Shown here in pieces: positions 17,153-25,030 of a stretch of 44,125 nucleotides of DNA. The DNA lies in assembly GCA_025351925.1 (NCBI GenBank), contig JANXVC010000012.1, positions 1 through 44,125 of the forward strand, written 5' to 3'. The notes beneath the pieces were generated by a model. It ran no database searches and was not told where the DNA came from. It saw only the letters and a list, made by a program, of their open reading frames with translations. Every line of letters starts with the position of its first letter. The first letter of the stretch is position 1. The stretch is from Rhodospirillales bacterium (GTDB lineage: Bacteria > Pseudomonadota > Alphaproteobacteria > Acetobacterales > Acetobacteraceae). A program made the translations under genes and the position numbers.

Positions 17153-18856
17153 TCAGGGTGCGCCGTGGCCGGGACTGGCTGTTTGGGTGGACGGGGCGGC
17201 CTCAGCGTCACGGAGCTTGCGTTCGATACGCGCCTGGTCGTCGGGTTCCGGCTTCAGGTTCAACGCGCGGCGCCATTGGAACTCCGCCTCCCGCCGCCGG
17301 CCGACCGCGTCCAGCACGTCGCCGAAATGCGCGTTGATCACCGGATCCTCCGGCTGCAACTCGACCGCACGCTCAAGGTTTTTCAACGCCCCGGCGGTGT
17401 CCCCCTGGCGCAGTTGCACCCATCCGAGACTGTCAACGAAGGCGCCATCGTCGGGCCGCTGCTCGACCGCCCGCTGGATCATCTGCCGGGCGCGATCCAC
17501 GTTTTGGCCCTGCTCCACCCAAGCGTAGCCCAAGTAGTTCAGAACGCTGGGCTGCTCCGGCGCCAGTTGCAGGGCGTATTCGAAATCCGCCTCGGCTTTC
17601 GGCCATTGGCCGGCGCGCTCCAGGGCAATACCGCGCTCATAAAATAGCGGCCAGTTGGCACGGCTGGGCGTCGCGATGCGGGCCACCGCACGGTCGTATG
17701 CCTCGACCGCCTCGCTGAACCGATTGCGCCGGCGCAGGCTATCGCCGATCTGTATCAGCGGCTCGGGCCGGTCCGGAAATTGCTGCGACAGCACTTCCAG
17801 AACTCGGGTCGCCTCATCCACCTGTCCCATCCCGTCCAGCAGGCTGGCGCGGCGCAGCGTCACCACCACAGCCAACGCATCAGACGGCGCAACGCTCGCC
17901 AGGGTATCGGCGGCAGCGGCCGTGTGCTTGCCCGCCTCCTGAATGTCGGCCAGCAGCAAGCGGGCCGCGGTAAAGTCCTCCCGCAAATCCAAGGCAAGAC
18001 GCAGCAGCACCTGCGCCGAGTCGTTGGCGTTCTGCTGCCGGAGCGTCGCCGCCATCGCGAGGTAGGCCTCGGCGATGCCGTCGGTGGCGTTGCGCACTGC
18101 ACGGTCTGCCACGCTGCGCTCCAGCGCCTCCCGCGCCAGCGCCATATCGCCGTTTGCCCCCACCATGTCCCGCACGGTGCGCTTGGCCTCCTCCAAGTTG
18201 CCCTGCCGGGCCTGCCAGCTCGCGAGGATCTGGCCCAGGCGGATGTTGAGGCCGCCGTATTCGATCCGCGCGACCTCATACAGCCGAGCCGCATCGGCCG
18301 TGAACCCGCCGAGGTCAGCGATCATCGCAGCATGCAGCGTCATGACGCCGCGGAAGCGCTGCTCGTCGAGCATCGGCTGCAGGCCAGCGAGCGCCGCGGT
18401 CGTGCGCCTGGCGCCCTGCTGCGCCCAGGCAATGAGCAAAGGCCGCAGGATCTGCGTCAGCCCTTGCTGCGGCAGCGCGGCAAAGCGCCCCTCGGCCTGC
18501 TCCCAGTTCTCGCTCCTTGCATCCCAGTTGGCCAAGACGAGCTGGGCCACCGCGTTGTCGGCGACGCCCATGGCCAAGCGTGCAGCGTCTGGCCGTCCGG
18601 CCAGAACGGCGGCGACGAACGCTTGGTTCGCCACTTCCGGCACCCCGGCATCTTGCGCCAGCACGGCCTTCAGCTGGTCGGCTGCGAAATCCAGGTCACT
18701 CTCCTGCACCGCAAGCCGCCCGCTCAGATAGGCGCCGAACGCGCCCTTTGGCTGAAACGACGAGGTTCCCGGCGCGTCATCAGGACCAAAGTCACTCGCC
18801 GCCCCTCCGACCAGGGCGGCCAGCATCAGCAGCGCGGTTTGGCGTATGCGCCGCAT
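17153..18856 (-). CDS. Exported TPR-repeat protein
   Basis: A 567-residue protein built of about ten tetratricopeptide-like helical hairpins. Clear repeats occur near the C-terminus (PLIQIGDSLRRRNRFSEAVE; PSVLNYLGYAWVEQGQNVDR; AGALKNLERAVELQPEDPVI). The N-terminus from ATG 18856 (MRRIRQTALLMLAALVGGAA) is a signal peptide, so it acts in the periplasm or as an anchored lipoprotein-like scaffold. The track start (19057) overlaps the ETF-QO gene by about 200 bases and is wrong; 18856 is four bases after the ETF-QO stop. The family is common in alphaproteobacteria beside ispE; its partner is unknown. Confidence 0.85.
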   Translation of the reverse strand: MRRIRQTALLMLAALVGGAASDFGPDDAPGTSSFQPKGAFGAYLSGRLAVQESDLDFAADQLKAVLAQDAGVPEVANQAFVAAVLAGRPDAARLAMGVADNAVAQLVLANWDARSENWEQAEGRFAALPQQGLTQILRPLLIAWAQQGARRTTAALAGLQPMLDEQRFRGVMTLHAAMIADLGGFTADAARLYEVARIEYGGLNIRLGQILASWQARQGNLEEAKRTVRDMVGANGDMALAREALERSVADRAVRNATDGIAEAYLAMAATLRQQNANDSAQVLLRLALDLREDFTAARLLLADIQEAGKHTAAAADTLASVAPSDALAVVVTLRRASLLDGMGQVDEATRVLEVLSQQFPDRPEPLIQIGDSLRRRNRFSEAVEAYDRAVARIATPSRANWPLFYERGIALERAGQWPKAEADFEYALQLAPEQPSVLNYLGYAWVEQGQNVDRARQMIQRAVEQRPDDGAFVDSLGWVQLRQGDTAGALKNLERAVELQPEDPVINAHFGDVLDAVGRRREAEFQWRRALNLKPEPDDQARIERKLRDAEAAPSTQTASPGHGAP

Positions 18857-18860
18857 CGAG

Positions 18861-20498
18861 CTACATGCCGCCCGGGTAGTTGGGCCCGCCGCTGCCTTCC
18901 GGCGTGGCCCAGTCGATGTTCTGCGTCGGGTCTTTGATGTCGCACGTCTTGCAGTGAACACAGTTCTGCGCGTTGATCTGCAGCCGCGGCTCACCCTGCT
19001 CCACGCCCACCGCCTCATAGACGCCGGCCGGGCAGTATCGGCTTTCTGGGCTGGCAAACTGCTCCCAGTTCACGCCCAGCCAACGGCCGGGATCGCGTAG
19101 GTGCAAATGGGCTGGCTGGTCCTCGGCGTGGTTGGTGTTGCTGATGAACACCGAGGACAAACGGTCGAAGGTCAGCTTCCCATCGGGCTTCGGATAGTCG
19201 ATGCGCGGCGCGTCCTTCGCCCGGCGCAGGCCCTCATGGTCGGCGTGGGCGTGGCGCATCGTCCAGGGTGCGCGGCCACGCAGCACAAAGCTATCAAGCC
19301 CAGCGTAAGCGATGCCGCCGAACAGGCCGAATTTAGCCAGGGATGGGCGGATGTTGCGAACGCCGTTGAGTTCTTGGAACAGCCAGCTCTCGCGGAAACG
19401 GCTTTCATAGCTTTCGGGTTCGGGCGGCCGGTTATGCGCGAGCGCCTCGGCGACAGCCTCAGCCGCCAGCATGCCGGATTTCATCGCGGTGTGGGTACCC
19501 TTGATTTTCGGCACGTTCAGGAAACCAGCCGTATCGCCGATCAATGCGCCGCCGGGGAACGTCAGCTTGGGTAGCGACTGCAGCCCACCCTCGCTCAAAG
19601 CCCGCGCGCCATAGCTGATCCGACGCCCACCCTCGAAATGCTTGCGCATGGCTGGGTGCGTCTTGAAGCGCTGCATCTCGTCGAAGGGCGAAAGCCAGGG
19701 ATTGTGGTAGTCGAGCCCGACAACGAAGCCATACGAAACCAAGTTGTCGCCCCAATGATACAGCCAGGACCCACCATAGGTCTTGCGGTCCAATGGCCAG
19801 CCAATGGAGTGCTCGATCAGGCCGGGCTGATGCTGGGCGGCCGGAATCTCCCACAGCTCCTTGATGCCCAGCGCATAGGTCTGCGGATTCCGCCCCTCCT
19901 GCAGGTTGAAGCGAGCGGTAACCTGCTTGGTGAGCGAGCCGCGGCAGCCCTCGGCGAACAGCGTGTAGGCCGCACGCAGCTCCATGCCGGGCTGATAGTT
20001 GGCGCCGTGCTCGCCCTCCTTGGTGATGCCCATGTCGCCGGTCGCGACACCGACCACGCGGCCGTCCTCGATCAGCACCTCGGCGGCGGCAAATCCTGGA
20101 TAGATCTCGACGCCCAACGCCTCGGCCTGGGTGCCGAGCCAGCGGCACACATCGCCGAGGCTCACGATGTAATTGCCGGCATTGTGCATCGGCAGCGGCG
20201 TCGGCAACTTGAAGGCCCGGGTTTTGGTCAGGAACAGGAAGCGGTCCTCGCCGGCCGGGGTCAGCAACGGGGCGCCGGTGCTCTGCCAATCCGGCAGCAG
20301 CTCCGTCAGCGCGCGCGTCTCGATCACAGCGCCAGACAGAATATGCGCGCCGACCTCGCCACCCTTCTCCACAACGCAGACACCGGCGTCAGGCGCCAAT
20401 TGCTTCAGGCGGATCGCCGCCGCAAGGCCTGCCGGGCCCGCGCCCACGATCACGACATCGAACTCCATGGCCTCGCGGGCCACCTCACGTTCCGGCAT
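18861..20498 (-). CDS. Electron transfer flavoprotein-ubiquinone oxidoreductase
   Basis: ETF-QO passes electrons from reduced ETF (fatty-acid and amino-acid dehydrogenases) to ubiquinone at the inner membrane. The N-terminus has the FAD fold VVIVGAGPAGLAAAIRLKQL. The C-terminus carries the 4Fe-4S cluster residues: a Cys in RYCPAGVYE and the run CVHCKTCDIKDPTQNIDW. The GGxNYPGM-type ending is present. At 545 residues it has family length. ATG 20498 is preceded by GGAGGA. It heads the leftward group with the TPR gene and ispE, and is divergent from the glycosylase-like gene across about 100 bases. Confidence 0.95.
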   Translation of the reverse strand: MPEREVAREAMEFDVVIVGAGPAGLAAAIRLKQLAPDAGVCVVEKGGEVGAHILSGAVIETRALTELLPDWQSTGAPLLTPAGEDRFLFLTKTRAFKLPTPLPMHNAGNYIVSLGDVCRWLGTQAEALGVEIYPGFAAAEVLIEDGRVVGVATGDMGITKEGEHGANYQPGMELRAAYTLFAEGCRGSLTKQVTARFNLQEGRNPQTYALGIKELWEIPAAQHQPGLIEHSIGWPLDRKTYGGSWLYHWGDNLVSYGFVVGLDYHNPWLSPFDEMQRFKTHPAMRKHFEGGRRISYGARALSEGGLQSLPKLTFPGGALIGDTAGFLNVPKIKGTHTAMKSGMLAAEAVAEALAHNRPPEPESYESRFRESWLFQELNGVRNIRPSLAKFGLFGGIAYAGLDSFVLRGRAPWTMRHAHADHEGLRRAKDAPRIDYPKPDGKLTFDRLSSVFISNTNHAEDQPAHLHLRDPGRWLGVNWEQFASPESRYCPAGVYEAVGVEQGEPRLQINAQNCVHCKTCDIKDPTQNIDWATPEGSGGPNYPGGM

Positions 20499-20602
20499 CC
20501 ATTCCTCCGTCTCTACCTTTTAAGTGGGGACGGGCGCGGCTTGCGCAAAACCCGCACACGGCACATTTTCACATCTATGCGACATAGAGCGATCTTCGCG
20601 TG

Positions 20603-21376
20603 ATGGACAGTCTCGAAGCGTTGCGAATTCAGATCGAATGGGGCGCGGACGAGGCGCTGGACGACCAGCCGCGCAACCACTTTCTGCCGTCGGCTAAACC
20701 CATGCTGCAGCCTTTGGCGACGCCGTCGGTGCCGAACCTATCGCCACTGCCGATTCGTGCGGCTTTGCCAGTCGCCGCGCGAAGCCAGGCGTTAGCGAAC
20801 TCAGCCGGCACTCTCGCCGACCTGTATGCAGCCCTCGACGCCTTCGACGGCTGCGCGCTGCGGGCCACGGCGACGACGACAGTGCGGCCCGATGGCAATC
20901 CGGCCGCTCGGCTGGTGCTGATCGCCGACGCGCCAGGCGCGGACGATGACCGGACCGGCGTCGCGTTCGCCGGGCTGGCCGGAGCGACGCTCGATCGTGT
21001 CCTGCGCAGCGCAGCGCTCGATCGCAACAGCATGCTGCTGACCCATCTCGTGCCATGGCGTCCACCTGGCGGCCGCGCGCCGACCGAGGCTGAGATCCAA
21101 GCCTGCCTGCCCTTCCTGCTTCGCCTGCTGCAGCTGGTCCGCCCGGACCGGCTCATCCTGCTGGGCTCCGCGCCGGCCAGGGTGCTGACCGGCAGCAGCG
21201 ACAGCATTCGGCGGCTGCGCGGACGCTGGCTCGAGGCCGCGCCGCCCGGCTTCGATACGCCCATACCTGCATTGCCGATGCTGCCATGGGATCAGTGGCT
21301 CCGTAGTCCAGCGGCCAAGCGGGATAACTGGGCCGACCTCCTTGCGCTCCGGGACAAGCTGGACGCAAATCCTTAA
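20603..21376 (+). CDS. Uracil-DNA glycosylase family 4-like protein with altered catalytic motifs
   Basis: The fold is that of the family 4/5 uracil-DNA glycosylase superfamily, visible from RLVLIADAPGADDDRTG, LLTHLVPWRPPGGRAPTEAE, PDRLILLGSAPARVLTG and LRGRW. Several diagnostic residues differ. The GEAPG motif reads ADAPG. The four Cys that hold the 4Fe-4S cluster in family 4 are not present (only isolated Cys in DGCALR and ACLPF). The C-terminal HPA/HPS motif, normally before LLR.P..K, is replaced by LPWDQWLRSPAAKR with no His. A related FeS-less group is known in alphaproteobacteria. This copy may bind DNA or abasic sites rather than excise uracil. Start ATG 20603; GTG 20600 is possible. 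Confidence 0.8.
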   Translation: MDSLEALRIQIEWGADEALDDQPRNHFLPSAKPMLQPLATPSVPNLSPLPIRAALPVAARSQALANSAGTLADLYAALDAFDGCALRATATTTVRPDGNPAARLVLIADAPGADDDRTGVAFAGLAGATLDRVLRSAALDRNSMLLTHLVPWRPPGGRAPTEAEIQACLPFLLRLLQLVRPDRLILLGSAPARVLTGSSDSIRRLRGRWLEAAPPGFDTPIPALPMLPWDQWLRSPAAKRDNWADLLALRDKLDANP

Positions 21377-21406
21377 GAAGGCCTTATCATCCTGACGGAG
21401 GTTGCT

Positions 21407-21949
21407 GTGCCGATCGACGAGAGCCGCCAGTTCATCCCAGTCAACATCGCCGTGCTCACCGTATCCGATACGCGGACCGCCGCAGATGACCGGTCCGGCG
21501 ACACGCTGGCCGCCCGGATTGTCCAGGCCGGGCACCATGTCGGCGCCCGCGCGATCGAGCGGGACGACGCTGGCCTGATCGAGACCCGGCTGCGCGGCTG
21601 GATCGCCGATCCCGCGATCGACGCCGCCATCACGACCGGGGGCACCGGGATCACCGGACGCGATGTCACGCCCGAGGCATTTGACCGCGTGCTGGAGAAG
21701 CGCATCGAGGGCTTCGGCGAGCTGTTTAGGATGCTGAGTTACCAGAAGATCGGCACCTCAACGATGCAGTCCCGCGCCCTCGCCGGCGTCGCCGGGGGTA
21801 CATACCTGTTCGCTCTGCCGGGAAGCACGGGCGCGGTGCGGGATGCGTGGGACGATATTTTGGTTTGGCAGCTCGATAGCCGGCACCGTCCCTGCAACCT
21901 GGTCGAGCTGATGCCGCGGCTGCAGGAGCATCTTCGCGCGGCGGAATAG
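21407..21949 (+). CDS. moaB: Molybdopterin adenylyltransferase-type protein MoaB
   Basis: MoaB/MogA-family enzymes adenylylate molybdopterin before molybdenum insertion. The protein shows the family motifs: VLTVSDTRTAADDRSGD near the N-terminus, TTGGTGITGRDVTPEA with the substrate-binding GGTG loop at ~70, and FALPGSTGAVRDAWD near the C-terminus. At 180 residues it matches MoaB. The start is GTG 21407 behind an AGGAGG-like site (GACGGAGG). It follows the glycosylase-like gene by 30 bases. It may be in the same transcript, but the pathways are not related. Confidence 0.92.
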   Translation: MPIDESRQFIPVNIAVLTVSDTRTAADDRSGDTLAARIVQAGHHVGARAIERDDAGLIETRLRGWIADPAIDAAITTGGTGITGRDVTPEAFDRVLEKRIEGFGELFRMLSYQKIGTSTMQSRALAGVAGGTYLFALPGSTGAVRDAWDDILVWQLDSRHRPCNLVELMPRLQEHLRAAE

Positions 21950-21970
21950 GATCACACACACAAGCAAAAA

Positions 21971-21985
21971 GTTCTTATTCCGTTC
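21971..21985 (+). promoter_or_regulatory. LexA-type SOS box (GTTC-N7-GTTC) at the radical SAM gene promoter
   Basis: The sequence GTTCTTATTCCGTTC is a perfect copy of the direct repeat GTTC-N7-GTTC that alphaproteobacterial LexA binds (established knowledge). The second GTTC touches TTGACT (21986-21991), a good -35 hexamer; the matching -10 is weak (CAAAGT near 22010). The site is about 60 bases before the ATG of the PA0069-type gene and 22 bases after the moaB stop. LexA bound here would cover the promoter. The setting is AT-richer than its surroundings. Confidence 0.75.
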
Positions 21986-22043
21986 TTGACTTTGTCTAGT
22001 TGAACTTGGCAAAGTGCGCTTGGAACGCATAGGGAACAAGTAT

Positions 22044-23243
22044 ATGCCGGACGGGATTATCCCAGATGGAACTCTCGCCGAGCGGCAGTTGCAGCGGAGC
22101 GCGTTGGATCAGGATGCCTTGGCGGCGTTTGCTCAGGCCGGAATGCCAGACGCTGAGCCGACCGGAACTCAGCGTTCCGCAATACGCCGTGGTCGAGGCG
22201 CCACGACAAATCCTGGCGTGCGCTATGACCGCCACATGGCGGAGCCGTTCGAGGACGGATGGGCGCTGTTGGGCGCCGAACTCGCTGAGCTGCCGCCACT
22301 TCCGACAACGCTGACGAGGGACGCCAGCAAGACCGCGATTAGTTGGAACGGCAGCCCGGACATCGGTTTCGACCGTGCGGTCAATCCTTATCGCGGCTGC
22401 GAGCATGGCTGCGTGTACTGCTACGCCCGGCCCAGCCACGCCTATCTCGGCTACTCGCCGGGCCTGGAGTTCGAGACGCAGATCGTCTTCAAGCCCGATG
22501 TGGCGGCCCTGCTGGAGCGGGAACTGCGCAAGCCGGGCTATGTGGCGCAGTCGCTGGCGCTGGGATCGAACACCGATCCCTATCAGCCAGTGGACCGCAC
22601 CCTGCGGCTGACGCGCGCCGTGCTGGAGGTATTGGACCGGTTCAGCCATCCTGTGAGCATCGTGACCAAGTCCGCCGGCGTGCTGCGGGACCTGGACATC
22701 CTACAGCGCTTGGCGTCCCGCGGGCTGATACGGGTCTGGCTGTCGGTTACAACGCTCGACGCTGCGTTGGCGCGGCGCATGGAGCCGCGGGCCGCGACGC
22801 CGTCGCGGCGGCTGCAGACGATTGCGGCATTGGCTCAGGCTGGTGTTCCCGTCGGGGTGCTGGCGGCGCCGATGATTCCGGGATTGAATGACATGGAGCT
22901 GGAGAACATCCTGGCCGCCGCCCGGCAGTATGGCGCAGCGCATGCCGGCTATGTGCTGCTGCGCCTGCCGCTCGAGCTGCGGGAGATGTTCACCGCCTGG
23001 CTGCAGGAGCACGTGCCGGACCGGGCGCGGCGCATTCTGACGCTGATCCGGGAGACGCGGGCCGGCGAGCTGAACGACAGCCGCTTCCATCACCGGTTCA
23101 GCGGCGGCGGGCCCTACGCCGACCTGCTGGCCCAGCGTTTTACGCGCATGCAGCGGCAGCTTGGCTTTCTGGGCCGCGACGCGCTGGACAGCAAGCAGTT
23201 CAGGCTCCCGCCGGCCCGAGGGGATCAGCTCTCGCTGCTGTAG
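22044..23243 (+). CDS. PA0069 family radical SAM protein (SPL-related)
   Basis: A radical SAM enzyme of the PA0069 group, related to spore photoproduct lyase. The cluster motif is in NPYRGCEHGCVYCYARP (Cys at ~119, 123 and 126; CxxxCxxC). The conserved RGATTNPGVRYD segment lies upstream and SLALGSNTDPYQPVDRTLRL follows. Residues 60-100 and the C-terminal ~60 are family-specific. The reaction is not known. ATG 22044 gives 399 residues; GTG 22014 is possible but has no better ribosome site. A LexA box overlaps the promoter, and the next genes are rnhB and ccrM. This supports a role in DNA damage or DNA maintenance, which is an inference. Confidence 0.88.
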   Translation: MPDGIIPDGTLAERQLQRSALDQDALAAFAQAGMPDAEPTGTQRSAIRRGRGATTNPGVRYDRHMAEPFEDGWALLGAELAELPPLPTTLTRDASKTAISWNGSPDIGFDRAVNPYRGCEHGCVYCYARPSHAYLGYSPGLEFETQIVFKPDVAALLERELRKPGYVAQSLALGSNTDPYQPVDRTLRLTRAVLEVLDRFSHPVSIVTKSAGVLRDLDILQRLASRGLIRVWLSVTTLDAALARRMEPRAATPSRRLQTIAALAQAGVPVGVLAAPMIPGLNDMELENILAAARQYGAAHAGYVLLRLPLELREMFTAWLQEHVPDRARRILTLIRETRAGELNDSRFHHRFSGGGPYADLLAQRFTRMQRQLGFLGRDALDSKQFRLPPARGDQLSLL

Positions 23244-23267
23244 GATGGACCTGCTACCCCGGGCAGC

Positions 23268-23900
23268 ATGGGGCCCGATTTTGAGCGCGAGTCGCGGCAT
23301 GGCGGTCGAGTGGCAGGGGTGGACGAGGCCGGACGCGGCCCGCTGGCCGGGCCGGTGGTCGCCGCTGCGGTCGTTTTCCCGGCCGGTGTTCCCGCCTCCC
23401 TTCGACCGCTATTGGATGACTCAAAAAAACTGAGCGCCCCAGCGCGGCAGGCCGCGTTCAACGCATTGCAGCTCTGCGGCCAGGCGGAAATCAGCGTTGC
23501 CGCCGCATCGGTGGACGAGATCGCCCGGCTCAACATCCTGCATGCCTCATTGCTCGCCATGCGCCGGGCAGTGCTTCGCCTGCCGAACCCGCCAGACTTC
23601 GTATTGGTGGATGGCAACCAGGCGCCGCGCCTGCCGTGCCCGGTGGAGTGCTGCGTCGGCGGCGATGCCTCGTCGCTGTCCATCGCGGCCGCCTCGATCG
23701 TGGCGAAGGTGGTGCGCGACCGGGTGATGGCCCGTTTGGCAGTGCGCTACCCCGCCTATGGCTGGCTGGCGAACGCCGGTTACGGCACCGCGGCGCATCG
23801 CGCGGCGCTGCATCGAGTCGGACCTTGCCGGCACCACCGCGCCGCCTTCGGGACCGTCCGGATGCTGCGGAGCGTCGCCCGCGCGGCAGAGGCGGATTGA
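23268..23900 (+). CDS. rnhB: Ribonuclease HII
   Basis: RNase HII cuts RNA in RNA-DNA hybrids and starts removal of single ribonucleotides from DNA. The active-site residues are visible: [19 protein letters not shown] with Asp19 and Glu20, LVDGNQAP with Asp115, and a further acidic residue in [13 protein letters not shown]. At 210 residues it is the normal size. It starts 24 bases after the radical SAM stop and is followed by ccrM after about 50 bases. The rnhB-ccrM order is common in alphaproteobacteria. No oddity was found. Confidence 0.95.
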   Translation: MGPDFERESRHGGRVAGVDEAGRGPLAGPVVAAAVVFPAGVPASLRPLLDDSKKLSAPARQAAFNALQLCGQAEISVAAASVDEIARLNILHASLLAMRRAVLRLPNPPDFVLVDGNQAPRLPCPVECCVGGDASSLSIAAASIVAKVVRDRVMARLAVRYPAYGWLANAGYGTAAHRAALHRVGPCRHHRAAFGTVRMLRSVARAAEAD

Positions 23901-23952
23901 CGCGGCTTCCGGCGTCTCGGCACGATGCGTCCCGAACAGCCGGTTGGACTTT

Positions 23953-25029
23953 GTGGAAATAGCTCGTGAACTGCCGTTGGACCAGGTGCTGCTCGGTGAT
24001 TGCGTACCCCTGATGGGCATGCTGCCGCCGGCGTCGGTCCACTGCGTCTTCGCCGATCCGCCGTACAATCTGCAGCTTCGCGGCGAGCTGCGGCGTCCGG
24101 ACGACAGCCTGGTGGACGCGGTGGACGAGGATTGGGACCAGTTCAGCGATTTTGCCGCCTATGACGCATTCACGCGGGACTGGCTCAGCGAGTGCCGGCG
24201 ACTGCTGCGCAAGGACGGCACGATCTGGGTCATCGGCTCCTACCACAACATCTTCCGCATCGGCGCCATCCTGCAGGACCTGGGCTTCTGGATCCTGAAC
24301 GACGTGATCTGGCGCAAGTCCAACCCGATGCCCAACTTCCGCGGCCGCCGCTTCACCAACGCGCATGAGACGCTGATCTGGGCGGCGCGCGGCCGGGACA
24401 GCCGCTACCGCTTCAACTATCAGGCCATGAAGGCACTGAACGACGACCTGCAGATGCGCAGCGACTGGTTCCTGCCGCTATGTACCGGGGCCGAGCGCCT
24501 GCGCAACCAGCACGGCCTGAAGCTGCATCCCACACAAAAGCCCGAGGCGCTGCTGCATCGCGTGCTGCTCGCCAGCACCTCGCCCGGCGACATCATCCTC
24601 GACCCGTTTCTCGGCACCGGCACCACGGCGGCGATGGCCAAGCGGCTACACCGCCATTTCATCGGCATGGAACGGCACCCAGCCTATGCCGAGGCGGCAA
24701 TCGGCCGCGTATGGCGGGAGAAGCCGGCCTCGGTGGCAGGCATGGCGGCCAGCCCGACCAGGCGCGAGGCGGTCCGGGTCCCATTCGGCAGCCTGGTGGA
24801 ACGCGGGTTCATCGCGCCGGGGGCTGCGCTGTTCGACAAGCAGCGCCGGGTCACCGCCACGGTGACGGCGGACGGCACGCTGGTGTCCGGCGCCATCCGC
24901 GGTTCGATCCATCAGGTCGGCGCCATCGTGCAGAACGCGCCGAGCTGCAACGGCTGGACGTTTTGGCACTTTGAACGGGCGGGCGCGTTGCTGCCCCTCG
25001 ATACGTTACGGGTCGACTCGACACTTTGA
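23953..25029 (+). CDS. ccrM: CcrM-type DNA adenine methyltransferase (GANTC)
   Basis: CcrM methylates adenine in GANTC late in the alphaproteobacterial cell cycle. It is a beta-class methyltransferase: the catalytic DPPYNLQL is N-terminal (residues ~35-42), the SAM loop DPFLGTGTTAAMAKRL follows at ~217-232, and a C-terminal domain (from ~265 to SIHQVGAIVQNAPSCNGWTF) is the extension specific to CcrM. The recognition site is inferred from family. The track start (23758) overlaps rnhB. GTG 23953 gives 358 residues, which I recall as the Caulobacter CcrM length. TTG 23944 is another option. The gene ends one base from the oppositely directed AI-2E-type gene. Confidence 0.93.
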   Translation: MEIARELPLDQVLLGDCVPLMGMLPPASVHCVFADPPYNLQLRGELRRPDDSLVDAVDEDWDQFSDFAAYDAFTRDWLSECRRLLRKDGTIWVIGSYHNIFRIGAILQDLGFWILNDVIWRKSNPMPNFRGRRFTNAHETLIWAARGRDSRYRFNYQAMKALNDDLQMRSDWFLPLCTGAERLRNQHGLKLHPTQKPEALLHRVLLASTSPGDIILDPFLGTGTTAAMAKRLHRHFIGMERHPAYAEAAIGRVWREKPASVAGMAASPTRREAVRVPFGSLVERGFIAPGAALFDKQRRVTATVTADGTLVSGAIRGSIHQVGAIVQNAPSCNGWTFWHFERAGALLPLDTLRVDSTL

Positions 25030-25030
25030 C

